Below are positions 1 to 9,903 of a stretch of 64,000 bases of DNA, piece by piece. Below the pieces are notes generated by a model that saw only the letters and a list, made by a program, of their open reading frames with translations, was not told the DNA's origin and ran no database searches. Each line of letters starts with the position of its first letter. The stretch's first letter is position 1. The DNA comes from Acidimicrobiales bacterium (lineage in GTDB: Bacteria > Actinomycetota > Acidimicrobiia > Acidimicrobiales > JADJXE01). The position numbers were made by a program, and so were the translations under genes. The stretch is taken from NCBI GenBank assembly GCA_016716005.1, contig JADJXE010000001.1:3051001-3115000 (forward strand), in the 5' to 3' direction.

Positions 1-1
1 G

Positions 2-22
2 GGCGACCTCGACCACCTGTGA
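2..22 (+). CDS. 3' end of an upstream gene (partial)
   Basis: Frame 2 reads GDLDHL and then a TGA stop. The codons are all GC-ending like genuine genes here, and the stop lies 7 bases before the convergent stop of the next gene. It is too short to identify. Confidence 0.35.
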   Translation, partial: GDLDHL

Positions 23-29
23 GGCCGGG

Positions 30-1502
30 TCAGCGGCGCACGTAGACGTCGAGGCGGCCCACGCGGATGCGGTCGTAGGGGCCGGGGTCGTCGACGAAGT
101 CGCGGAACGGCGAGTCGGGCTGGCGGTCGGCGACCACGGGGTCGACGACCACCACGTCGGGCGGCGCCGCGCCGGCGGTGGGCGGGGAGGTGGTGACGGC
201 GCGGCCCGGGAGCGCCTCCTCCACCAGGTGGGGGTAGCCCCACACCGCGACCCTCGCACCCGCGAGCTCGTCGGCGAGGCCCTCGGCCCGGAGGGCGGCG
301 GGCAGGGCGGCGTAGTCCTCGGGTTGGAGCGTGGCGATCCGGGCGACGAGGCCGACGGCCGCGACGGCCAGCACGACGACGGCCACGGCGACGCCGGCTC
401 GGGCCGGCCCGGCGCGGCGCCACCCGTCGGCCAGGCCGATGCCGGCCAGCAGCGCCAGGGGCGGGATCCACGCCACGTGGTAGTGGGGCAGCTTGAGGCC
501 GGCCAGCGAGACGGCCGCGACCACCGGCACGAGGGCGGTGAGCGTGAAGGCGACGGCCCGCCGGCGGGCCCGCCAGCCCAGGGCCGCGCCGAGCGCGGCC
601 AGGCCCCACAGGGCGGCCAGGGCGAACCACCCCAGGTACCGGGCCTGGAACCACCAGGGCGACCACCACGGCGGGTGCAGGTACGTCCGTCCGGCGACCA
701 GCTGGGCGTGGCCGGCGGCGGCGTGGTCGAGCTGCCAGTCGACGGCGAAGCGGAGGGCGTGGAGCCCGTCGGTGCCGGCGACCAGCGCGACGGCCAGGAA
801 CGCGCCGGCGGCACAAAGGGCGGCGACGCCGACGGCGGCGATCCGGCGTCGGGTGCCCGCCGACGCGCCCGGTGACCACCACGCCGCCAGAGCGACGGCG
901 GGCAGGGCGAGGCCGCCGGTGAGCTTGCACGCCGCGGCCAGGCCGAGGGCGACGCCCGCACCGACGCCCCAGCGGGCCCGGCCCGACTCGCTCCACCGCC
1001 AGGCCAGGTACAGCGCCAGGGTGCCGAACGCGAGCATCGGCGGCTCGAGCAGGCCGTACCGGTCGATCCGGCCGACGATCGTGCCCGGGGCGACCGGGAG
1101 GAGCCACCACAGGCCGGCCGCGGCGAGGCCCGCCCAGCGCCCGGCCATCCTGCTCCCCAGCCCCAGCAGCGCCAGGCCGACCACGAGCCCCGACAGGGCG
1201 GCGGGGAGGCGGGTGCCGACCTCGCCGTCGCCCGCGACCTGGAGCGAGACCCCGATGAGCAGCTTGGCGAGGAGCGGGTGCTCCCGGTTGGTGGAGAAGT
1301 CGCCGTCGACGTAGGCCCGCCCGGCGTCGCGGTACACCGGCTCGTCGACGCTCCACCCGGCGGTGCCCAGCCGGAACAGGAGCACGAACGAGGCCACGGC
1401 CAGCAGCGCGACCAGGGCGACGGCCTGGGCCCGCGTCCAGCGCTCGCGGGAAGGGGATCGGGTGCCCGTCGCCCCGGGGCCCGCGGCCAGGGCCGTCGTC
1501 AC
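30..1502 (-). CDS. GT39/ArnT-type membrane glycosyltransferase
   Basis: A polytopic membrane protein of 490 aa, predicted to move a sugar from a polyprenyl-phosphate carrier onto an acceptor outside the membrane. After a short cytoplasmic tail and a first membrane helix (about residues 27-45) comes an outer loop with an Asp-Glu pair (53-54) and an EHP motif (74-76). This is the layout of the PMT/ArnT fold, where the acidic pair is catalytic. About ten further hydrophobic segments follow, with a soluble tail after about residue 400. The GTG start overlaps the stop of the upstream membrane gene by 4 bases (GTGA), so the two are probably translated together. Donor and acceptor cannot be read from sequence. 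Confidence 0.8.
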   Translation of the reverse strand: MTTALAAGPGATGTRSPSRERWTRAQAVALVALLAVASFVLLFRLGTAGWSVDEPVYRDAGRAYVDGDFSTNREHPLLAKLLIGVSLQVAGDGEVGTRLPAALSGLVVGLALLGLGSRMAGRWAGLAAAGLWWLLPVAPGTIVGRIDRYGLLEPPMLAFGTLALYLAWRWSESGRARWGVGAGVALGLAAACKLTGGLALPAVALAAWWSPGASAGTRRRIAAVGVAALCAAGAFLAVALVAGTDGLHALRFAVDWQLDHAAAGHAQLVAGRTYLHPPWWSPWWFQARYLGWFALAALWGLAALGAALGWRARRRAVAFTLTALVPVVAAVSLAGLKLPHYHVAWIPPLALLAGIGLADGWRRAGPARAGVAVAVVVLAVAAVGLVARIATLQPEDYAALPAALRAEGLADELAGARVAVWGYPHLVEEALPGRAVTTSPPTAGAAPPDVVVVDPVVADRQPDSPFRDFVDDPGPYDRIRVGRLDVYVRR

Positions 1503-2455
1503 GCCGCCACCGGCGCCCGCCGCCGCCTGCGGTCGGCGAGGGAGGCCAGCCCGAGGAACAGCACCTCGAAGGCGAAGTCCCAGGCTCGCAGGGCCACCGC
1601 CACCGCGGCGGCGTCGCCCAGCGGGTACGTGCGGGCCAGCAGGGCGGTGATCACGCCCTCCCGCACCCCCAGGCCGGCCGGCGTGACCCCGATCATCCCG
1701 GCGACCACGCCGGCGTAGGCCGCACCGATGAGGAGGGGCACGTCGGACCACGACACCGGCACCAGGGCGGCGGCCAGGAACACGAACCGGGCGGCCCGGA
1801 AGAGGGTGTTGACGCCGAAGAGCCCGGCCGCCTCGTACACCTCCCGGGTGCGCACCTCGCCGGGGGCGAGCGACGGGAACCGGGGGAGGAGGCGCCCGAG
1901 GAGCCGGAGCAGCCAGGGCAGGAAGGCCAGCCCCAGCACGCCGGCCACCAGCACGAGCACCCGGAGCCAGGGCGGGCCGAGGGCCGCCGAGGCGAGGGCG
2001 AACACCAGCAGGGCCCAGCCGACCACCAGGGCCGTCTCGAGGGCGAAGGAGGCGGCGGCGAGGGAGCGGGGCACGCCCTCCCGGGCCGACAGCACCACCC
2101 GGGAGGCGGCCGCGGCGAGCCCGGTCGGGAAGTAGCGGGCGGCCTGGGAGACCCACCAGATGCGCAGCGCGGCCCGCCGCCCGAGCCGCACGCCGTAGCC
2201 GATGAGGAGGTGGCGCCAGGCCAGCGGCAGGACCACCGACGCGATCGCCGTGGCGATGGCGGCCGGCACCAGCCAGCCCGGCCGCCAGTGCAGCTCGACG
2301 TCGCGGAGCTGCCCCCAGTTCTGCACGGCCAGGCGGGCGAGGACGGCGATCAGGGCGGCGACGAACACCCACTGGCCGACGCGGATCCACCGCCGCCGCC
2401 GGGGCGGGCCACCTCCTGTCGAGCTGTCCGGGCGAGCCGCGGGCTCGTCGCTCAC
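1499..2455 (-). CDS. LPG-synthase-TM / flippase-like integral membrane protein (UPF0104)
   Basis: A 318-aa protein with about eight membrane helices of the PF03706 type (lysylphosphatidylglycerol synthase transmembrane region, also found in glycosyltransferase-associated flippase-like proteins). Typical features are the RYFPTG segment in the N-terminal half and VTPAGLGVREG near the C-terminus. The soluble lysyltransferase domain of true MprF is absent. Its GTG start overlaps the meaB stop by 4 bases, and its own stop overlaps the next start by 4 bases. It probably works with the downstream GT39 protein in handling a lipid-linked sugar. That pairing is inferred from position. Confidence 0.75.
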   Translation of the reverse strand: MSDEPAARPDSSTGGGPPRRRRWIRVGQWVFVAALIAVLARLAVQNWGQLRDVELHWRPGWLVPAAIATAIASVVLPLAWRHLLIGYGVRLGRRAALRIWWVSQAARYFPTGLAAAASRVVLSAREGVPRSLAAASFALETALVVGWALLVFALASAALGPPWLRVLVLVAGVLGLAFLPWLLRLLGRLLPRFPSLAPGEVRTREVYEAAGLFGVNTLFRAARFVFLAAALVPVSWSDVPLLIGAAYAGVVAGMIGVTPAGLGVREGVITALLARTYPLGDAAAVAVALRAWDFAFEVLFLGLASLADRRRRRAPVAA

Positions 2456-3450
2456 GGGTCGCTGTCGCCCGCGTGGAAGGCGGCCAGCAGCGCCGACGCG
2501 GCCGCCGAGGGCGTCGTGCGCCCCTTCGCCACCTCGGCCTCCAGGCGGTGCAGCCGCCCCCGCACGGCCGGGCTGGCGCGCAGCTCGTCGAGCAGCCGGT
2601 CGGTGAGCTCCGACCACAGCCACGTCGTGGCCTGGCGGCTCCGCAGGGCCGTCAGCTCGCCCGAGCCCGCCAGCGCGGCGCGGTGCTCGAGGGCGGCGTC
2701 CCACACCTGGGCGATCCCTCGGCGCTCGATCGCCGACACCACCTCGACCCGGGGCGTCCACGCCGGGGTGCGCGGGCGGATCAGGTGCAGGGCGGTGCGG
2801 TAGTCGGCGGCGGCGTGCCGGGCGGCGGCGGCCAGCTCGCCGTCGGCCTTGTTGACCACGACGAGGTCGGCGACCTCCATGATCCCCCGCTTGATCCCCT
2901 GCAGCTCGTCGCCGCCGGCCGGCGTCACGAGCAGCGCCATCAGGTCCACCAGGTCCGACACCGCGATCTCGCTCTGGCCGACGCCGACCGTCTCGACCAC
3001 CACCACGTCGAACCCGGCCGCCTCGCACAGCAGCAGCGCCTCGCGGGTGCGGCGGGCGACGCCGCCCAGCGAACCCCGCGAGGGCGACGGCCGGATGAAC
3101 GCCTCGGGCCGGTTGGCCAGCTCTCCCATGCGGGTCTTGTCGCCCAGGATCGATCCCCCGCTGCGGGTGCTCGACGGGTCGACGGCCAGCACCGCCACCC
3201 GGTGCCCGGCGTCCACCAGCTGGAGCCCGAAGGCCTCGATGAACGTCGACTTGCCGGCGCCCGGCGCGCCGGAGATGCCCATGCGGACGGCGCCACCGGT
3301 GCCGTCGAGCAGCCGGCCGAGCAGGTCGTCGGCGTGGGCCCGGTGGTCGGCTCGCGTCGACTCGACCAGCGTGATGGCCCGGGCGAGGGCCCGCCGGTCG
3401 CCGGCCCGCACCCGGTCGGCCAGGGCCTCGGTCGAGAGGGGAGCGGTCAT
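2452..3450 (-). CDS. meaB: Methylmalonyl-CoA mutase-associated GTPase MeaB
   Basis: A G3E-family GTPase of 332 aa that protects and gates B12 loading of methylmalonyl-CoA mutase. Visible motifs are the P-loop GAPGAGKST (residues 61-69), the DPSSTRSGGSILGDKTRM switch region characteristic of MeaB/ArgK, ETVGVGQSE, and the guanine-specificity motif NKAD. Length is normal for the family. The gene starts 33 bases after the mutase stop, and this adjacency is the usual arrangement. The former annotation of the family as an arginine kinase (ArgK) should not be used. Confidence 0.95.
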   Translation of the reverse strand: MTAPLSTEALADRVRAGDRRALARAITLVESTRADHRAHADDLLGRLLDGTGGAVRMGISGAPGAGKSTFIEAFGLQLVDAGHRVAVLAVDPSSTRSGGSILGDKTRMGELANRPEAFIRPSPSRGSLGGVARRTREALLLCEAAGFDVVVVETVGVGQSEIAVSDLVDLMALLVTPAGGDELQGIKRGIMEVADLVVVNKADGELAAAARHAAADYRTALHLIRPRTPAWTPRVEVVSAIERRGIAQVWDAALEHRAALAGSGELTALRSRQATTWLWSELTDRLLDELRASPAVRGRLHRLEAEVAKGRTTPSAAASALLAAFHAGDSDP

Positions 3451-3483
3451 GTGCCGAATCCCCAGGTCTGGCCCGGGGCCGCG

Positions 3484-5634
<2,151 letters not shown>

Positions 5635-5697
5635 GCCCACAGCGTGCCGCGAATCGCCGGGTGACGGAAAACCATGTCTCCGGGAGGACCCGTGGGG

Positions 5698-5703
5698 TAC
5701 CAT
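5698..5703 (+). promoter_or_regulatory. -10 element of the sigma-factor gene
   Basis: TACCAT lies 68 bases before the ATG, in the 137-bp gap between the divergent mutase and sigma-factor genes. It implies a leader of about 60 bases carrying the AGGAG ribosome site at 5758-5762. Confidence 0.4.
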
Positions 5704-5771
5704 TCGGGCTGTCGTCATCGGGCGACGAGCGGGGTTGTGGGGGCACCGCGGCAACGTAGGAGTGGCGCGTC

Positions 5772-7331
5772 ATGGCAATGACGAGCATCGACGAGCGCCT
5801 GCTGGTCGAAGCCCACAAGAGCGGTGACGGCCGTGCGTTCGACGAGATCGTGCGCGAGTACCGGGCCGAGCTCCACGCCCACGCCATGCGCCGCCTGCAG
5901 GACCCCAAGGCCGCCGAGGACGCCGTGCAGGAGACCTTCCTCCGGGCGTACCGGGCGCTGCCCCGCTTCAACGGCCAGTACCACCTGCGGGCCTGGCTCT
6001 ACCGCATCCTCACCAACGTCTGCTACGACGAGGGCAACCGCCGCACCCGCGACCGTGCCCTGGCCGAGCGGGCCGGCGCGGTGGCCGACCCGGCCGCCCC
6101 CGGCGCCGACGAGGTCATCGAGCTCGACCCGGCCCGGCGCCGCAAGGTGGCCGAGGCCCTGGCCTCCCTCCCCGACAGCTATCGCACCGCCCTCGAGCAG
6201 CGGTACGGCGAGGAGCGCTCGTACAGCGAGATCGCCCGGGCCCACGGCATCTCCGAGGAGAACGCCCGCGCCCGCGTCCACCGCGGCCAGGCCGCCCTCA
6301 AGCGGCTCCTGGGGGGTGCGGTCGCGGCCTTCGCCGGGTTCTTCCCGATCCTGCGCCGCAGCGAGAAGGCCGCCCTGGCCGATCCCGGCGGGGCCGTCGG
6401 CGCCGCCGACCCCTCGTTGGCGTCGGCCGCGGCCGCCAACCTGGCCAGCGTCGGCCCCACCGTCACCCGCCTGGCCGTCGAGGCCGCCCCGGTGTTCAGC
6501 ACCAAGGCCGGTGTGGTCGCGGCCGCGGCCGGTGCCATCGCCACCGTCGCGGTCCCGGTGGCCGCCACCCAGGTCGCCGACCGGGCCGAGCCGGCCGCCG
6601 CGCCCGTCACGGCCACCAGCGAGCAGCTGCCACTGGGTGGCACCACGGCGCCCCTGACGGCCGCGCCCTCGGTCACCACCGTCGTCGTCGAGGGCACCGG
6701 GCCCACCGCCGGGGCACCGGCCGCCGCCGGCCCGGCCGCCAGCGCCGATCCGGCCGCACCGGCCGCCGCCGAGGTGGCCGCGCCGGAGCCGGGCAAGCCC
6801 ACACCCACCACCGTGCCCGCCGAGCCCGCCGTCCCGGTCAAGGCGCCCGAGGCCGGCCCGGCCTCCGATCCCGCCACCCCGCCGGCGAGCCCCGCACCCG
6901 TGCCCACCGCCCCCACGCCCGGCCCCGGCTCGGTCTCGGCCTCCGCCCTCGGCACCGCCGATGCCGGCGCCCGGGTCGACCTCTCCGGTGCGGTCACCCT
7001 CACCGTGGGCGGCCGCACCCTCACCGGGTCGCTGTCGGGCAAGGTGAGCGTGGGCGATCCCTCCGCTCCCGCCACCGACGGCGAGCCGTCCCGCATCGAC
7101 GCCACCCTCACCGTCACCCTCGACGACGGCTCCGTCGTCGAGGTTCGGGTCGCGGCCCGCACGGCCGTCGCCACGAACGCCGACGGCACCCGCGTGATCG
7201 ACCTGTCGGGGGCGCCGGCCCGGGTCAGCGGCGGCGAGGCCATCGGCCTCCAGGCCGAGGGCACCGCATCGGGCACGATCACCCTGGGGCCGGGCGGCGG
7301 CACGTCGTCGGTGTCCCTGTCGATCGCCTAG
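5772..7331 (+). CDS. ECF-type RNA polymerase sigma factor with membrane-spanning extracytoplasmic extension
   Basis: The first 180 residues are a complete ECF sigma factor: region 2 at about 25-92 (with AEDAVQETFLRAYRALPRF) and region 4 at about 125-180 (LPDSYRTALEQRYGEERSYSEIA, then a helix-turn-helix). Unlike ordinary ECF factors (about 180-200 aa), it continues to 519 aa. A hydrophobic stretch at 246-268 is a likely single membrane segment. An Ala/Pro/Thr-rich stalk (about 275-385) and a beta-rich C-terminal domain of about 130 residues follow. No zinc-finger anti-sigma domain is seen, and no separate anti-sigma gene is adjacent. The extension could sense the envelope and hold the factor at the membrane. 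Start ATG has AGGAG 9 bases upstream. Confidence 0.85.
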   Translation: MAMTSIDERLLVEAHKSGDGRAFDEIVREYRAELHAHAMRRLQDPKAAEDAVQETFLRAYRALPRFNGQYHLRAWLYRILTNVCYDEGNRRTRDRALAERAGAVADPAAPGADEVIELDPARRRKVAEALASLPDSYRTALEQRYGEERSYSEIARAHGISEENARARVHRGQAALKRLLGGAVAAFAGFFPILRRSEKAALADPGGAVGAADPSLASAAAANLASVGPTVTRLAVEAAPVFSTKAGVVAAAAGAIATVAVPVAATQVADRAEPAAAPVTATSEQLPLGGTTAPLTAAPSVTTVVVEGTGPTAGAPAAAGPAASADPAAPAAAEVAAPEPGKPTPTTVPAEPAVPVKAPEAGPASDPATPPASPAPVPTAPTPGPGSVSASALGTADAGARVDLSGAVTLTVGGRTLTGSLSGKVSVGDPSAPATDGEPSRIDATLTVTLDDGSVVEVRVAARTAVATNADGTRVIDLSGAPARVSGGEAIGLQAEGTASGTITLGPGGGTSSVSLSIA

Positions 7332-7371
7332 CGGCCCTCGGTCCGCGCGCCCGTCGGCACCGTCGGTGGGC

Positions 7372-7377
7372 TAGAAC
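7372..7377 (+). promoter_or_regulatory. -10 element, leaderless transcript
   Basis: TAGAAC is followed by 8 bases and then the ATG of the CWB2 gene, with no ribosome site between. Confidence 0.5.
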
Positions 7378-7385
7378 ACGACCCC

Positions 7386-9854
7386 ATGCGTCGTCCTCCC
7401 CGATCGGCGCGGCTCGCGGCGTGCCTGGCGGTACTCGCCGCCGTGCTGCTGGCGGTGTCGCCGGCCTCACCGGCGCGGGCGGCCGGGCTGTTCGACCTCG
7501 ACGACCCCTCGCCGTGGCCGTCGGCCCCCGGCGCCGACCCCGACCTGATCGCCACCGCCCAGGCGCTGCGGATCTCGGGGCCCGACCGCTACCAGACGAA
7601 CCTGGCGTCGCTGCTCACCCTGCGGGGCCAGGGCCAGTTCCCGTTCGGCACCTCCGACCGCACGTCGGGCAACGCCGCTCGGCTGGCCGACGCCAGCGGA
7701 TGGTGGGGCGCCCGGCGGTGCCCGTCGGCCGTCATCGTCGTGGCCGGCGACACCTTCGCCGACGCGCTGGCGGCCTCGGTGCTCTCCGACCCCACCGACC
7801 AGTCGACCGAGCCGCTGCTCGAGCGCACCGCCGCGGCCGACCCCCTCTTCGACCCGATCGGCGGCTTCGACCGCGTCGACACCGACGCCGCGCCCATCCT
7901 CATCACCACCTCGGGGCGCGCCGGGGCGAGCGGCCTCGACCTGGCCGGTCAGGTCGGCGCCCAGGACCTGTCGCGGGGCGGCTGCACGACGGCCCGCAGC
8001 GCGGTGGTCGTCGGGGGCATCGCGGCCGTGCCCGCCGGGGTCGAGGACGACCTCGTCACCCTCGGGTACACCCAGATCTTCCGGGTCGCCGGCGTCGACC
8101 GCTACGACACCGCCGGGCGCGTGGCCCGCAGCCTCGGCACCGCGCCGGTGCCGCCGGGCACCACCGGGTGCGCCGACCCCGACGCCACCGACGGCAGCCG
8201 CACGACCTTCTACGCCAACTCGGTGGTGGAGTACCGCGAGGCGCCGACGTCGTGCCGCCTGCTGTCGCGCACGGTGGTGCTCACCGACGGCCTGACCGGC
8301 GCCGACGCCCTGGCCGCCGGGTGGTGGACGAGCTACTGGCAGGTGCCGGTGCTGCTCACGGGCGCGGGCGGTGCCCTGCCCCTGGCCACCAGCGCCGCCC
8401 TCACCACCCTCGACATCGACACCCTGGTGGTGCTGGGCGGCACCAGCCGCATCCCCGAGTCCACCGTGCAGGGGGCGGCCTCGATCGCGGGCGCCGAGGT
8501 GATCCGCATCGCCGGCACCACGCGGGCCGACACCTCGGTGCAGATGGCGCGCCTGCTGGGAGGGTGGTGGCCGGCGGGGCCGGCTGCCTACGCCGGCAGC
8601 CTGGTGTGCCTGGCCGCCTCGTCGGGCGACGGGCCCACCGCCCAGGGCTGGCCCGACGCCCTGGGGGCCGGGCCGTGGTGCGCCACCCTGGCCGTGGGGG
8701 AGGGGGCCCCCGGCGCCCCTGATCGGGCCCTCGCCCCCACCAGCGGGGCCGCCCCCCGCACCACCGGCGGCGGCGTGCGCCCGGCCCACGACGCCGCGCC
8801 GATCCTCCTGGTCGAGGCCGGGGCCACCACCCTCCCCGCACCGGTGGCGACCCTCCTCGACGAGGCCTTCGCGCCGGGCGGCGACTGGTGCACCAGCGCC
8901 ACCGCGTCACCCACCTGCGCGGTGCCCGGCTTCGCCGTCGCCTTCGGCGGTCAGGCGGTGATCACCCCGGACGTGCTGGCCGACGTCACCCGCCGGGTCG
9001 ACGGCGCCCGCACGGCCGTCGGCGGCGACGAGCGCACCCCCACCCTCGGGTCCGGCTTCGTGACGTCGCTCGACCTGGCCCCCGTGTTCCGCTCCTACGG
9101 CGACACCGGGGAGCCGCGGGCCTGCGTGCTGCGGGGCGGGGCGGTCGGGGTGCGCTGGCTGTCGGTCACCGCCACGCCGGAGCGCACCGGCTTCCAAGCC
9201 CAGGGCGACCTGATGCTGAGCGGCGCCTACCGCACCGACGCCGACGGCGTCCTCCGCTCGCCGGGCACGTCGTCGCCGTCGTGCGTGCGGTTCGCGGGCG
9301 GCGCGTCGGGCCAGTCGTCGCTGTCGGGGGTGAGCCTGTCGGCCCGCATGGCCCCGTCGCCCACCTTGCTCCGCTACGCCACCGGCCAGCGCCTCACGCT
9401 GTCGGGGCCCGTCACCCAGGTCGGGCCCGACGCGGCCACCGGGCCGAGCAGCGACCTCGACGGCGACGCCCTCGGCACCAGCACGCTCACCTTCACCGAC
9501 ACCGCCCTCGGCGGGGTCGGCGTCACCATCCGGGGCGCCACCACGCCGCTCACCCGGGCGTCGATCACGCTGGCCCTCGCCCGTGGCGACGACGCTGCCG
9601 CCATCACCGCCCCCGACCGGGTCACCGGCACCGTCACGCTCTCCACGTCGCTCGGCGACATCGCCGGCGAGTTCGAGGGCGAGGCCATCCGCTCGGGTGC
9701 GGTGTGGCACATCCGGGGCGAGGTCCGCCTGGCCGCCGGCCCGGCGCTCACCGGTGGCGGCAACGGCGGGTTCAGCGCCGATCTCGACACGCGGGGTGCC
9801 GGGAGCCCGGTGGACGACGTGCTCACCTGGCGCCTCGACGCCGGCCTGCAGTAG
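7386..9854 (+). CDS. Secreted cell-wall-binding repeat 2 (CWB2) protein
   Basis: An 822-aa exported protein. Residues 1-32 are a signal peptide ending in ARA. CWB2 (PF04122) modules are recognisable at RISGPDRYQTNL, RVAGVDRYDTAG and RIAGTTRADTS, each followed by the fold's LGG/VGG loops. These modules are enlarged by inserts containing paired cysteines, probably disulfides. The last 200 residues are a separate beta-rich domain of unknown type. CWB2 modules bind wall polymers in clostridial S-layer proteins. The gene follows the membrane-tethered sigma factor by 54 bases but has its own promoter. It lacks the beta-helix region found in the four other CWB2 proteins of the window. Confidence 0.85.
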   Translation: MRRPPRSARLAACLAVLAAVLLAVSPASPARAAGLFDLDDPSPWPSAPGADPDLIATAQALRISGPDRYQTNLASLLTLRGQGQFPFGTSDRTSGNAARLADASGWWGARRCPSAVIVVAGDTFADALAASVLSDPTDQSTEPLLERTAAADPLFDPIGGFDRVDTDAAPILITTSGRAGASGLDLAGQVGAQDLSRGGCTTARSAVVVGGIAAVPAGVEDDLVTLGYTQIFRVAGVDRYDTAGRVARSLGTAPVPPGTTGCADPDATDGSRTTFYANSVVEYREAPTSCRLLSRTVVLTDGLTGADALAAGWWTSYWQVPVLLTGAGGALPLATSAALTTLDIDTLVVLGGTSRIPESTVQGAASIAGAEVIRIAGTTRADTSVQMARLLGGWWPAGPAAYAGSLVCLAASSGDGPTAQGWPDALGAGPWCATLAVGEGAPGAPDRALAPTSGAAPRTTGGGVRPAHDAAPILLVEAGATTLPAPVATLLDEAFAPGGDWCTSATASPTCAVPGFAVAFGGQAVITPDVLADVTRRVDGARTAVGGDERTPTLGSGFVTSLDLAPVFRSYGDTGEPRACVLRGGAVGVRWLSVTATPERTGFQAQGDLMLSGAYRTDADGVLRSPGTSSPSCVRFAGGASGQSSLSGVSLSARMAPSPTLLRYATGQRLTLSGPVTQVGPDAATGPSSDLDGDALGTSTLTFTDTALGGVGVTIRGATTPLTRASITLALARGDDAAAITAPDRVTGTVTLSTSLGDIAGEFEGEAIRSGAVWHIRGEVRLAAGPALTGGGNGGFSADLDTRGAGSPVDDVLTWRLDAGLQ

Positions 9855-9861
9855 CGCGGCC

Positions 9862-9879
9862 CGCCGCTGAAGTGCGGCG
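9862..9879 (+). terminator. Small hairpin after the CWB2 gene
   Basis: CGCCGC and GCGGCG flank a 6-base loop just after the stop codon. There is no T-run, so it may be a weak terminator or stabilising stem. Confidence 0.3.
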
Positions 9880-9903
9880 TCCCCCTGCCGACAGGAGGGG
9901 CGC